DNA of 64,000 nucleotides from Novosphingobium sp. FKTRR1 (GTDB taxonomy: Bacteria > Pseudomonadota > Alphaproteobacteria > Sphingomonadales > Sphingomonadaceae), in assembly GCF_020404405.1 (NCBI RefSeq), contig NZ_JAIZDA010000002.1, forward strand, positions 62,001 through 126,000. Reading direction: 5' to 3'. A program made the translations under genes and the position numbers. The notes under the pieces are model-generated. The model was not told where the DNA came from, searched no databases, and saw only the letters and a list, made by a program, of their open reading frames with translations. Position 1 is the first letter of the stretch, and each line of letters opens with the position of its first letter. Positions 8,295 to 17,024 of this stretch are shown here, one piece after another.

Positions 8295-10243
8295 ACCCGA
8301 CCCGCCGCGCCGCGTTGACAGGTGTGGCCAGCGCGGCGGCATTTGCCGTCTTGCCAAGGCGCGGCTCTGCCACGACCGATCGAAGGACATATCCGATGAG
8401 CGACGAACTTGTGATCGTGAATGCCCGGATCACCACGCTCGACCGCGAGAACCCCGTCGCGCAGGCGGTGGCGATCCGTGACGGCCGGTTTCTGGTTGTC
8501 GGCAACGAAGCAGAGGCCCGCGCCGCAGCGCCGCAGGCGCCGGTCATCGATGCCAACGGTCGGCGCATGATCCCCGGCCTGATCGACAGCCACATGCACG
8601 TGATCCGCGGTGGGTTGAACTTCAACATGGAACTGCGCTGGGATGGCGTGCCCTCGCTGGCCGACGCCATGGCCATGCTCAAGGCGCAGGTCGACCGCAC
8701 GCCCGCGCCGCAGTGGGTGCGCGTGGTCGGCGGCTTCACCGAGCATCAGTTTGCCGAAAAGCGCCTGCCGACCTTGGCCGAATTGAATGCCGTCGCGCCC
8801 GATACGCCGGTGTTCATCCTCCACTTGTATGATCGCGCTTTGCTCAACGCCGCCGCATTGCGCGTGGTCGGCTATGGCAAGGACACGCCCGACCCGCCCG
8901 GTGGCGAGATCGTGCGCGATGCAGCGGGCAACCCCACCGGCCTGCTGCTGGCACAGCCCAACGCCACGATCCTGTACAGCACGCTGGCCAAGGGCCCGAA
9001 GCTGCCCGAGGATTACCAGATCAACTCCACCCGCCATTTCATGCGCGAGATCAACGGCCTTGGCGTGACCAGCGTGATCGATGCGGGCGGCGGCTTCCAG
9101 AACTATCCGGATGATTACCGCGTGATCGAAAAGCTGCATGAGGACCGTCAGTTGACCGTGCGCATCAGCTACAACCTGTTCACGCAAAAGCCGAAGGAGG
9201 AACTCGCCGACTTTGCCGGATGGGTGAAGCAGGTCAGCCCCGGACAGGGCGACGATACCTATCGCCACAACGGCGCGGGCGAAATGCTGGTCTATTCGGC
9301 GGCGGACTTCGAGGATTTCCGTGTGGCCCGGCCCGACATGCCGCCATCGATGGAAGGCGACCTTGAACCGGTCATCCGCCTGCTGGCCGAACACCGCTGG
9401 CCTTGGCGCTTGCACGCCACCTATGACCAGACGATCGACCGCGCGCTCGATGTCTATGAGAAGGTCAACCGCGACATCCCGCTGCAGGGGATCAACTGGT
9501 TCTTCGACCATGCCGAGACGATCAGCGAGCGCAACATCGACCGCATCGCCGCGCTGGGTGGAGGCATCGCGATCCAGCATCGCATGGCCTATCAGGGCGA
9601 ATACTTCGTCGAACGCTATGGCCACCGCGCGGCCGAACGCACCCCGCCCATCGCCCGGATGATCGCCGCCGGGATACCGGTCGGCGCGGGCACCGACGCC
9701 ACGCGGGTGGCAAGCTACAACCCGTGGGTTTCGCTGTCGTGGCTGGTCACCGGCCGGACTGTCGGCGGCCTGTCGCTTTACCCGGGCGCAAATCGCGTCA
9801 GCCGTGAAAAGGCGCTGGCCCTGTGGACCCACGAGAACACCTGGTTCTCCAGTGAAACCGGCAAGAAGGGACGGATCAAGGCGGGCCAACTAGCCGATCT
9901 GGCGCTGCTGTCGGCCGATTATTTCACCGTGCCCGAGCACGATATCGTGCATATTCGCGCGGTTTTGACCCTGCTGGGCGGGCGCGTTGTGCATGGCGAT
10001 GGCGATTATCGCCCGCTCGCGCCCGAACTGCCCGCCCCCATGCCCGACTGGTCGCCGGTCCGTCGCTTTGGCGGGTATCATCAAGACCCACAGGCGACCG
10101 CCCGGCTTGCCGCCGCCTGTGGCTGCGCCTCGGCCTGCGCGGTGCACGGCCACGATCATGCGGCGGCGCTTGGCAGCGCGCCGGTGGCAAGCGACGTCCA
10201 GACGTTCTGGGGCGCGTTGGGCTGCGGATGCTGGGCGGTATGA
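8291..10243 (+). CDS. YtcJ-like amidohydrolase with Tat-type leader and Cys/His-rich tail
   Basis: 650 residues from ATG 8291, which overlaps the xapX stop. The N-terminus NPTRRAALTGVASAAAFAV resembles a Tat leader. A second in-frame ATG at 8396 (MSDELVIVNARI) has an AAGGA site 8 nt upstream and is where cytosolic homologues would begin. Metal-binding HxH in LIDSHMHV is at H101/H103; the rest fits amidohydrolase family 3 (WVRVVGGFTEHQF; FDHAETISERNI; AGTDATRVASYNPW). The last 43 residues carry five Cys (CGCASAC and CGC near the end) and HGHDH. This tail is unusual for the fold and may bind metal or form disulfides. The substrate is unknown. Confidence 0.9.
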   Translation: MNPTRRAALTGVASAAAFAVLPRRGSATTDRRTYPMSDELVIVNARITTLDRENPVAQAVAIRDGRFLVVGNEAEARAAAPQAPVIDANGRRMIPGLIDSHMHVIRGGLNFNMELRWDGVPSLADAMAMLKAQVDRTPAPQWVRVVGGFTEHQFAEKRLPTLAELNAVAPDTPVFILHLYDRALLNAAALRVVGYGKDTPDPPGGEIVRDAAGNPTGLLLAQPNATILYSTLAKGPKLPEDYQINSTRHFMREINGLGVTSVIDAGGGFQNYPDDYRVIEKLHEDRQLTVRISYNLFTQKPKEELADFAGWVKQVSPGQGDDTYRHNGAGEMLVYSAADFEDFRVARPDMPPSMEGDLEPVIRLLAEHRWPWRLHATYDQTIDRALDVYEKVNRDIPLQGINWFFDHAETISERNIDRIAALGGGIAIQHRMAYQGEYFVERYGHRAAERTPPIARMIAAGIPVGAGTDATRVASYNPWVSLSWLVTGRTVGGLSLYPGANRVSREKALALWTHENTWFSSETGKKGRIKAGQLADLALLSADYFTVPEHDIVHIRAVLTLLGGRVVHGDGDYRPLAPELPAPMPDWSPVRRFGGYHQDPQATARLAAACGCASACAVHGHDHAAALGSAPVASDVQTFWGALGCGCWAV

Positions 10244-10683
10244 GCGGGACTGGAGCCACCGAGCGCGAACCGCGCCTGATCCACGCCGTGCTCGACTGGC
10301 CGCCAACGTGGTTCATCGCGCGCCTGCTGCTGGTGGGAGCCTATCTTGTCGGGGCGCTGGCCAAGCTGTCCGACTGGCCCGCCGCCGTGGCCGAACAGGC
10401 ACATTTCGGCATGAGCCCGCCTGCGCTGTGGGCTGCGATCACGATTGCGGTCGAACTGATCGGGCCGCTGCTGATCCTTGCCGGGCGCTTCGTCTGGCTT
10501 GGCGCGGGAATGCTCGGGGTGTTCACGTTCCTTGCGGCGTTTCTCGCCAACGATTTCTGGACGATGGCGGGTCAGGAGCGATTTGCTGCTACAAATGCGT
10601 TCTTCGAACACATCGGTCTTGTCGGCGGGTTCGTGCTCGCCGCGCTGGTGGCAGAGCACGCCCGCCGCGAAGGGCGTTTGTGA
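10240..10683 (+). CDS. DoxX-family membrane protein
   Basis: 147 residues. The ATG overlaps the amidohydrolase stop as ATGA (10240-10243); an ATG four codons upstream (10228) is possible. Four hydrophobic segments: RLLLVGAYLVGALAKL, LWAAITIAVELIGPLLIL, LGAGMLGVFTFLAAFLA and IGLVGGFVLAALVA. The pattern with AKLSDWPAAV between the first and second helices is DoxX-like. DoxX relatives form membrane complexes with redox or thiol-related partners in several bacteria; the partner here is unknown. The tight overlap places it in the same translation unit as the amidohydrolase. Confidence 0.87.
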   Translation: MSGTGATEREPRLIHAVLDWPPTWFIARLLLVGAYLVGALAKLSDWPAAVAEQAHFGMSPPALWAAITIAVELIGPLLILAGRFVWLGAGMLGVFTFLAAFLANDFWTMAGQERFAATNAFFEHIGLVGGFVLAALVAEHARREGRL

Positions 10684-10706
10684 CCATTCCGACGCAGCGG
10701 AGCGAC

Positions 10707-11420
10707 ATGCCCATGGCCCAGCCCGTTCTCGCCAACCCGGCACCGGCGCCGCTGGTGTGGCTGCTGTTGCTGCTGTCGGCCACCACCGGCATGGTCGATG
10801 CGGCCAGCATCCTTGGCATGGGCAAGGTGTTTACCGCGAACATGACCGGCAATGTCGTGTTTCTCGGCTTTGCCGCTGCCGGTACACCCGGCTTCGTGCC
10901 CCTGCCCTATCTGCTGGCGCTGGGCGCATTCATGCTTGGCGCGGTTACTGCGGGCCGGATCGGTCGTGCCTCGCGACTGCGCAAGCTGCACCATCAACTG
11001 ATGGTCGCGGCCGTGATCGAAAGCGGATTGCTCGCGCTGGCCGGGTTGTTTGCGCTGTCGACCGCCTTCTCTGCGGGCGAGGCCGAGGCCCGCGTGTTGC
11101 CGATGATCGCCTTGACCGCCGGTGCCATGGGATTTCGCAACGCGACCGTCCGGCAGTTGAAGGTGCCCGACCTCACCACCACCGTGCTGACCCTGACGAT
11201 CACCGGCATCGCCGCCGATGCGCACAGGGCAGAAGGGGCGGCGCCGGTCATGCGGACGCGATTGGGCGCCGTGGCGATGGTTCTGGCCGGTGCGACATTT
11301 GGCGCGGTCCTGTTCGCCAGGTTCGGCATGGCTGCGACGTTGTTCACTACTGCCGCCATCGTTCTGCTGGGCACGCTGGCCTTTGCCAGGCATCCGCACA
11401 TCATCGCATGGCAGCGGTGA
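10707..11420 (+). CDS. YoaK/DUF1275-family membrane protein
   Basis: 237 residues from ATG 10707, chosen for the GCGGAG site just upstream. A GTG at 10680 overlapping the doxX stop would add nine residues. The family signature GMVDAASILGMGKVFTANMTGN is visible in parts near the N-terminus, followed by about six transmembrane segments (FLGFAAAG, YLLALGAFMLGAV, IESGLLALAGLFAL, ATFGAVLFARFGMA and others). The family has no assigned biochemical activity and may be a small transporter. It is seventh in the operon. Confidence 0.88.
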   Translation: MPMAQPVLANPAPAPLVWLLLLLSATTGMVDAASILGMGKVFTANMTGNVVFLGFAAAGTPGFVPLPYLLALGAFMLGAVTAGRIGRASRLRKLHHQLMVAAVIESGLLALAGLFALSTAFSAGEAEARVLPMIALTAGAMGFRNATVRQLKVPDLTTTVLTLTITGIAADAHRAEGAAPVMRTRLGAVAMVLAGATFGAVLFARFGMAATLFTTAAIVLLGTLAFARHPHIIAWQR

Positions 11421-11430
11421 TGATCCGGTG

Positions 11431-12813
11431 ATGACCTGCCTTCGACGCATAACGGCAAGGGCCGCGGGCATAGCGCTACTGGGCCTTGTGTTCGCTCAGC
11501 CAGCTTCCGCCCAGTCCATCGCCCGCACCAACCAGCGCTATGACGAGGATTGGACGGCGCTTTCGGGCAAAGCCGATACCGGTTGGCAGAGGCTGAAGTT
11601 CCTGCCGCTCGATTCCGCCGGAGATGCCAGCATCACGCTCGGGATCGAAGCGCGGGCCCGCTACGAAGGCTTCGAGAACCCTGGCTGGGGTGCGACTCCC
11701 GACGATGGCTACCTGTGGCTGCGGTTGATGCCGCTTGCCGACGTCCATGTCGGGCCCGCGCGCGTGTTCGTCCAGCCGATCGCGGGCTATGCGCGCGGAG
11801 TGGCTGGCGGCAATGGCCCGGCCGACCAGACCGGCATCGACCTGCTGCAGGGCTTTGGCGAATGGCGGTTTGCACTGGGCAAGGAAAGCGCGCTGACCGT
11901 GCGCGGGGGGCGTGAATTGGTGGCGCTCGGGTCCGAACGTCTGGTCGGCTTGCGCTATGGCCCCAACATTCCGCAGGCCTTCGATGGCGCACGCGCCACC
12001 ATCACGCACAAGGCGCTGAAGGTCGATCTGCTGCACCTGCGCCCGGTGCAGGTCGGACAACGGGATTTCGACGATCGCACATCCGACACCCGGCAACTCG
12101 ATGCCATTTATGCCACCTGGTCGACCGCCCGGAATGTCGCTTTCGACGCCTACGTACTGGATTACCGCAACAGCGCTGCGCGCTTCGGTGGCGCTGCCGG
12201 GGTTGAACGGCGCAGCACGCTGGGCGTTCGCGCATTCGGCAGGGAGGGCAGATTCGCCTGGAACTGGGAGGCCATGGTGCAGCGCGGGCATTTCGCCGGG
12301 CAGCGCATCCGGGCATGGTCGCTGGCCACGGAAACCTCGGTCGCGTTTCCCGCAGCGCGCCTCAAGCCCCGCCTGCGGCTGCGCGCCAACTATGCCAGCG
12401 GCGACCGCAAGGCGGGTGACGGCACGCTGGGGACGTTCAACGCGATGTTCCCCAAGGGCAAGTACTTCGGCGAACTTTCCCCGATCGGCCCGCGCAACAT
12501 CATCAACCTGCATCCGGGGCTCGATATATCGCTGGGCAAGAGCGTGAGTGTGGAGATCGCCGGGGTGGCCTTCTGGCGGGCCGCGCTGGCAGACGGGGTC
12601 TATGACGTACCCGGACAGGAAATCCGCAGCGCCGGTGGCAGCACGGCCCGGCACATCGGCGATCAGGTCGAATTGAGCGCAAGCTGGAAGGCAAGCGACA
12701 CGCTATCGTTTGCTGCATCGCTGTCGCTGTTCCGGGCCGGAGCCTTCCTGCGCGAAACCGGTGCAGCCCGCCCCATCCACATGGCGGGGCTCGAAACCAT
12801 GCTGAAGTTCTGA
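11431..12813 (+). CDS. Alginate-export-type outer-membrane porin
   Basis: 460 residues. A signal peptide (ARAAGIALLGLVFAQPASAQ) is followed by a beta-barrel rich in alternating aromatic/polar strands, ending in the outer-membrane type Phe (LETMLKF). Stretches such as LGIEARARYEGFENPGWG, FGEWRFALG, VRGGRELVALGSERLVG and LHPGLDISLG match the alginate_export (AlgE-like) family. Such proteins let anionic or hydrophobic small molecules pass the outer membrane. It begins 10 bp after the YoaK-like gene and closes the operon. With two Tat-type enzymes upstream, a route for substrate or product across the outer membrane is plausible. Confidence 0.87.
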   Translation: MTCLRRITARAAGIALLGLVFAQPASAQSIARTNQRYDEDWTALSGKADTGWQRLKFLPLDSAGDASITLGIEARARYEGFENPGWGATPDDGYLWLRLMPLADVHVGPARVFVQPIAGYARGVAGGNGPADQTGIDLLQGFGEWRFALGKESALTVRGGRELVALGSERLVGLRYGPNIPQAFDGARATITHKALKVDLLHLRPVQVGQRDFDDRTSDTRQLDAIYATWSTARNVAFDAYVLDYRNSAARFGGAAGVERRSTLGVRAFGREGRFAWNWEAMVQRGHFAGQRIRAWSLATETSVAFPAARLKPRLRLRANYASGDRKAGDGTLGTFNAMFPKGKYFGELSPIGPRNIINLHPGLDISLGKSVSVEIAGVAFWRAALADGVYDVPGQEIRSAGGSTARHIGDQVELSASWKASDTLSFAASLSLFRAGAFLRETGAARPIHMAGLETMLKF

Positions 12814-12842
12814 GCCAGCCGGCCGACGCTTGCTCACGAGAT

Positions 12843-12866
12843 GCGGAATCTGTCCACGCCGTCTAA
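12843..12866. repeat. 24-bp element, copy 2 (inverted relative to 4901-4924)
   Basis: On the minus strand it reads TTAG, two variable bases, GGCGTGGACA, one variable base, ATTCCGC, so 21 of 24 positions match the copy at 4901-4924. It lies in the convergent gap after the porin and overlaps the stop codon of the PLP enzyme (12863-12865). The two copies face each other around the regulator and the eight-gene operon. Confidence 0.6.
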
Positions 12867-13927
12867 TACATCCCGTCGCGCAGGAAGCCCGCCATCCGCG
12901 CCTCGGCTTGGCGGTCGGCGAGGCCCTGCGCCTCAAGCCAGCCGTCGTTGAAATAGGTCGAGGCATAGCGCTCGCCGCCATCACACAAGATGGTGACGAT
13001 CGAGCCGGATTGTCCGCACGCCGCCAGTTCTACGGCAAGCCGCGCCACGGCAACCAGATTGGTGCCGGTCGATCCGCCCACACGGCGCCCCAGATGCACC
13101 GAAAGCGCGCGCGCGGCGGCAATCGATGCGGCATCCTCGACCACTTCCATCCGGTCGATCACGGTGGGCACGAAGCTGGGCTCGACGCGGGGACGGCCGA
13201 TGCCCTCGACGCGGCAGGGCACGCCGCTGGCCGTGGTGACGGCCGGGTTGGTCCAATGGCGGTGGAACACCGATCCGGCCGGATCGGCCACGCAGATGCG
13301 CGTTGCGTGGCAGTGATAGCGCACATACCGGCCCAACGTGGCCGACGTGCCGCCGGTACCCGCGCCGGTCACGATCCAGGTGGGTATGGGCGTCGGTTCG
13401 CGCGCCATCTGGGCAAAGATGCTTTCGGCGATGTTGTTGTTGCCGCGCCAGTCTGTCGCCCGCTCGGCATAGGTGAACTGGTCCATGTAATGGCCGCCCA
13501 GGTCCTCCGCCAGCCGGGCCGCCTCGCCATAGACTTGTCCGCCATCAGCGACCTTGTGACACCGCCCACCGAGCGCCTCGATGGCCGCGATCTTCTCGCA
13601 AGCGGTACTGGCAGGCACCACGGCGACGAAGGGCAGGCCCAGCATACGTGCGAAATAGGCTTCTGACACGGCGGTGGAGCCCGAGGATGCCTCGACGATG
13701 GTCATGCCTTGCGCAATCCAGCCGTTGCACAGCGCATAAAGGAACAGCGAGCGGGCCAAGCGGTGCTTGAGACTGCCGGTGGGGTGGCTGCTTTCGTCCT
13801 TGAGATAGATGGCGATCGCAGCCAGCGCGGGCAACGACAGCGGGATCAGGTGCGTGTCGGCGCTGCGGTTGTAATCCGCCTCGATCCGACCGATCGCCCA
13901 GTTCAGCCAGTCCCGGTTCTCGGTCAT
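12863..13927 (-). CDS. PLP-dependent cysteine synthase/cystathionine beta-synthase family enzyme
   Basis: 354 residues. The PLP lysine is K54 in [11 protein letters not shown]; the substrate loop is [19 protein letters not shown] and the phosphate-binding glycine loop is [14 protein letters not shown]. The order is that of beta-family fold II enzymes. The SLKHR context and length resemble the subgroup that includes L-cysteine desulfhydrase Cds1 rather than CysK/CysM, which usually have KDR. It probably makes or breaks the C-S bond of cysteine. It is convergent with the porin and upstream of nothing co-directional nearby except tRNA-Leu. The exact reaction cannot be decided from sequence. Confidence 0.85.
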   Translation of the reverse strand: MTENRDWLNWAIGRIEADYNRSADTHLIPLSLPALAAIAIYLKDESSHPTGSLKHRLARSLFLYALCNGWIAQGMTIVEASSGSTAVSEAYFARMLGLPFVAVVPASTACEKIAAIEALGGRCHKVADGGQVYGEAARLAEDLGGHYMDQFTYAERATDWRGNNNIAESIFAQMAREPTPIPTWIVTGAGTGGTSATLGRYVRYHCHATRICVADPAGSVFHRHWTNPAVTTASGVPCRVEGIGRPRVEPSFVPTVIDRMEVVEDAASIAAARALSVHLGRRVGGSTGTNLVAVARLAVELAACGQSGSIVTILCDGGERYASTYFNDGWLEAQGLADRQAEARMAGFLRDGMY

Positions 13928-14110
13928 TGCGCGACAGTCCTCGTCTGTTGAAAGTCCGGTACGATTGCCGCCAATCGCGGAGACAGGCCATTCCGGGCAA
14001 ACAGATAAACGTCAAAACCGGTGCTGCCAGCCCCCAGTCGGCACAAACCGACCCAACGCGGGCCACCGATCCGCAAGGTGCCCCCCAAGGGGGTGATTTT
14101 CAGGACTGTT

Positions 14111-14197
14111 TGGTGCGGTCGAGAAGACTCGAACTTCCACGGGCTTTCGCCCACAACGACCTCAACGTTGCGCGTCTACCAGTTCCGCCACGACCGC
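14111..14197 (-). tRNA. tRNA-Leu (anticodon GAG)
   Basis: On the minus strand, 87 nt including an encoded CCA. The acceptor stem GCGGTCG pairs with CGACCGC before ACCA. The D-arm contains TGGTAGACGCG. The anticodon arm is CAACG, loop TTGAGGT, CGTTG, giving anticodon GAG. A long variable arm (TGGGCGAAAGCCC) confirms a class II leucine tRNA. The T-arm has GTTCGAGTC. It lies between the PLP enzyme and the zinc-ribbon gene. Confidence 0.97.
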
Positions 14198-14326
14198 AAA
14201 TCGTACGGGCTGCGCACCGCTTGGTGGCGACCCGTCGGGGTAGGAGCGGGCCCCTAGCAAAGGACTAATGACAGCGCAACCGTCTGGACTCGTTTTTTCG
14301 CGGGATCTACGCCGCGTGCAGGCAAG

Positions 14327-15157
14327 TCACTCGGGCTTCCAGCCGATTTCGGCAAAGCGCGCGCTGGTCGGAACGTCGGTGACCGCCTCGTTGATGGTCA
14401 CGCTTTCACCCGGACGCAGCGTGTCCTTGGGCGGGTTGACGTTCCAAGTATAGACGACGCGGTCCTTGGCATCGCGCAGCACGATCAGGATCGGCGGCAC
14501 GTCCTTCACGTTCTTGCCGACGTTGGTCACCGTTCCGCTCGCCCCGAAATAGGCGGTGCCATTGGGCAGCGTGCGCCGGTCCTGCCGATCGGCCGGGAAC
14601 GACAGGACCAATTCGGGCTGGGTCGGCCCGAACGTGGGGCGCGCCACGGGCAGCCAGTCGGGCAGGCCCAGCCAGGCGACCAGGCCGATCAGCAGCGCGA
14701 CCAGCACCGCAAAGCTGGCCGATGCGATCGTCCAGATCTTGAGCATGTTGCGGCGGGGGCGGAACGGCGGTTCATGCGCAAAGCTGGACCGATCCTCTTC
14801 GAACATGCCCGGCGCGGGTGTCGGGCGCGGTTGCTCTGCGCGAAACACCGGCACGACTGGTGGCGCTGGCGGGAGTGGCGCAGGCTCGGCAACAGGCGCA
14901 ACGACCGGTACCTCTGTCGCCGGGGTCGCAGCAGCGGGTGCAGGTGCCGGTGGCGCTTCCGGTGGCGGCACGACAGGTGCCGAAACAGCAGAGCCTGCTG
15001 CACTGGCAGGGGCCGGATCAGGCCGGTTCGGCAATTCGGCGCCATACTGGAACCAGCTATGCCGACACTTGGCGCAACGAACGGTTCGCCCGTCCACGCC
15101 GATCGCATTGTCGGGAACGACATAGCGCGTGGAACATGCAGGGCAGGCGATGATCAT
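14327..15157 (-). CDS. MJ0042 zinc-ribbon / DUF3426-type membrane protein
   Basis: 276 residues. The N-terminal zinc ribbon has Cys pairs C5-x2-C8 and C28-x2-C31 ([22 protein letters not shown]). A long Pro/Ala-rich linker covers about residues 45-115. One transmembrane helix ([21 protein letters not shown]) follows the basic stretch PRRNMLKIW. The C-terminal domain ([36 protein letters not shown]) resembles DUF3426, an extracytoplasmic immunoglobulin-like domain. The role is unknown. It is divergent from ftsE, an arrangement repeatedly seen in alphaproteobacteria, which hints at an envelope function. Confidence 0.9.
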   Translation of the reverse strand: MIIACPACSTRYVVPDNAIGVDGRTVRCAKCRHSWFQYGAELPNRPDPAPASAAGSAVSAPVVPPPEAPPAPAPAAATPATEVPVVAPVAEPAPLPPAPPVVPVFRAEQPRPTPAPGMFEEDRSSFAHEPPFRPRRNMLKIWTIASASFAVLVALLIGLVAWLGLPDWLPVARPTFGPTQPELVLSFPADRQDRRTLPNGTAYFGASGTVTNVGKNVKDVPPILIVLRDAKDRVVYTWNVNPPKDTLRPGESVTINEAVTDVPTSARFAEIGWKPE

Positions 15158-15312
15158 GTATCGGCGTTAAACAGCGTGTGTCGCCATGAAACAATAGCCA
15201 CGCAGGTGGAGAAGTGTCGGACCGCCCTTTTTTCCACATGCATTGATGCGTATAGCCCGACATGAAGCGCAAAACCGGGATTACCTGCCAGTTCCATGAC
15301 TCTGCCGCCAGC

Positions 15313-16044
15313 ATGAACCAGCCTGATCCCGAGATCGTGCATTTCGACAATGTCGGCCTGCGCTATGGCACCGACCGCGAGGTGTTGAGCGATGTCTCGT
15401 TCACGCTCTACCCGGGGCGGTTCTATTTCCTGACCGGCGCATCGGGTGCCGGCAAGACCAGTCTGCTCAAACTGCTGTACCTGTCGCAGCGACCATCGCG
15501 CGGACTTATCCGCATGTTCGGAACAGATGCCATCACCCTGCCGCGCGACCGGCTTCCCGGTTTCCGCCGCCGTCTTGGCGTGGTGTTTCAGGATTTCCGT
15601 CTCGTGCCGCACTTGTCGGCATTCGACAACGTGGCGCTGCCGTTGCGCGTGGCCGGGGTGAGCGAGCGCGATATCGCCCGTCCGGTTGCCGACATGCTCG
15701 ACTGGGTGGGCCTTGGCGACCGGCGCCACGCCCGGCCCGCCACGCTTTCGGGCGGTGAGCAGCAGCGCGTGGCCATCGCCCGCGCGGTGATCGCCCGGCC
15801 CGACATCCTGATCGCGGACGAGCCGACCGGCAACGTCGATCCCGACATGGCGATCAAGCTGTTGCGCCTGTTCGAAAGCATGAACCGGCTGGGCACTACC
15901 GTGGTTGTCGCCACGCACGACCTGCATCTGATTTCGAGTATCCAGGATTCGCTGATCATGCGGCTGGACAAAGGGCGCCTGCACGATCCTACTGGCGCGC
16001 TGCGCTATCCTCCGCGGCGCAGCGGACCGGCAGGTCAGCCATGA
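15313..16044 (+). CDS. ftsE: Cell-division ATP-binding protein FtsE
   Basis: 243 residues from ATG 15313; the frame is open upstream to 15262 but conserved sequence begins at [14 protein letters not shown]. Walker [10 protein letters not shown], signature LSGGEQQR, Walker B ILIADEP, and the switch His in VATHDL are all present. FtsE is the ATPase of the FtsEX complex, which in other bacteria activates peptidoglycan hydrolases at the septum through FtsX. It overlaps ftsX by ATGA (16041-16044). The genes downstream (ydcF, plsC, NRAMP) follow with overlaps and probably share the transcript. Confidence 0.96.
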   Translation: MNQPDPEIVHFDNVGLRYGTDREVLSDVSFTLYPGRFYFLTGASGAGKTSLLKLLYLSQRPSRGLIRMFGTDAITLPRDRLPGFRRRLGVVFQDFRLVPHLSAFDNVALPLRVAGVSERDIARPVADMLDWVGLGDRRHARPATLSGGEQQRVAIARAVIARPDILIADEPTGNVDPDMAIKLLRLFESMNRLGTTVVVATHDLHLISSIQDSLIMRLDKGRLHDPTGALRYPPRRSGPAGQP

Positions 16045-17015
16045 ACGCCCCCGCCGACGAACCCGCAACCAGGTGGCCCGCAACCAAGTGGCCCGCAACC
16101 AAGTGGATCACGCGTCTGCCGTTCGCCCGCACGCGTGAGGCCGATGCCCGGCTATTGCCGGTGGTCCAGTTTGCCGGGCCGATGCCCTGGGTGATCGCCA
16201 TCATGATCGCGTTGACCGTGGTCGCCGCGGCCAGCGCGCTGGCCTTGCGCAATGCCGCGCAATCGGCGCGCAGCGAACTTGAGGGCGGCGTTACGGTGCA
16301 GATCGTCTTCGCCGAGCCCGACGCGCGCAACCGTCAGGCCGACGCGGCATTGGCAGCTCTGCAGCACGATGGCGCCGTGCGCTCGGCGCGACGCGTGGCG
16401 CAGGACGAATTGAACACGCTGGTCGAACCCTGGTTGGGGACGCGCGCGGGTGACGATCTGGATGCCCTGCCGATCCCGGCGCTGATCGACGTGCGACTGG
16501 ATGGCACGGCAACGCCCGCCCGGCTCGCCGCGCTGCGCACCGCCTTGCAAAAGGTGGCGCCATCGGCCCGGATCGACGCGCAGGCGGCATGGCTGGTGCC
16601 GGTATTCCGGGCCATGGCCGCGCTGCAATGGCTGGCGGCAGGGCTGATCGCGCTGCTGGCTTCGGCCACGGTGTTTGCGGTGCTGCTGGCATCGCGCAAT
16701 GCACTTGGCAACCACCGCGACACGATCGAGATCGTGCACATGCTGGGTGGCACCGATCACCAGATCGCGCGGGTCTTTCAACGCAGCATGGCGATCGACG
16801 CAGCGGCAGGCGGCGTGCTGGGGCTGCTTGCCGGACTGATCGCCATCGCCGCGCTGGGCAACCAGTTCGCCGCGCTGGGATCGGGAATGACCGCCGCTGC
16901 CGTGCTGGGCTGGAGCGACTGGCTGCTGATTGCCGGAATACCGGTTCTGGGCACCGTGCTTTCGGTGTTGACCGCAAGGCTCTCGGTCCTCGCCGCGCTG
17001 CGTCGCTTGCTGTAG
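16041..17015 (+). CDS. ftsX: Cell-division membrane protein FtsX
   Basis: 324 residues with the FtsX pattern: a cytoplasmic N-terminus, TM1 (VIAIMIALTVVAAASALAL), a periplasmic loop of about 130 residues (GGVTVQIVFAEPDARN onwards), then three more helices (AGLIALLASATVFAVLL; GGVLGLLAGLIAIAAL; WLLIAGIPVLGTVLSVL). It forms the transmembrane half of FtsEX. The N-terminal tail contains three tandem five-residue repeats (PATRW, PATKW, PATKW), described separately. It overlaps ftsE by 4 nt. Confidence 0.95.
   Translation: MNAPADEPATRWPATKWPATKWITRLPFARTREADARLLPVVQFAGPMPWVIAIMIALTVVAAASALALRNAAQSARSELEGGVTVQIVFAEPDARNRQADAALAALQHDGAVRSARRVAQDELNTLVEPWLGTRAGDDLDALPIPALIDVRLDGTATPARLAALRTALQKVAPSARIDAQAAWLVPVFRAMAALQWLAAGLIALLASATVFAVLLASRNALGNHRDTIEIVHMLGGTDHQIARVFQRSMAIDAAAGGVLGLLAGLIAIAALGNQFAALGSGMTAAAVLGWSDWLLIAGIPVLGTVLSVLTARLSVLAALRRLL
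16062..16106 (+). repeat. Three 15-bp tandem repeats inside ftsX
   Basis: CCCGCAACCAGGTGG at 16062-16076, then CCCGCAACCAAGTGG twice (16077-16091, 16092-16106). They are in frame and encode PAT(R/K)W three times in the cytoplasmic N-terminus of FtsX. The near-identity at the DNA level indicates recent slippage-type expansion. Confidence 0.95.
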
Positions 17016-17024
17016 ACAGGTTGC

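Noticed and set aside
8096..9889. Minus-strand open frame of about 600 codons over the amidohydrolase
   Set aside because: Shadow of the plus-strand amidohydrolase, whose motifs are intact; the antisense translation has no recognisable domain.
14080..14110. Hairpin downstream of tRNA-Leu (CCCCC/GGGGG)
   Set aside because: Two-base loop and no T-run; could equally be chance in GC-rich DNA.
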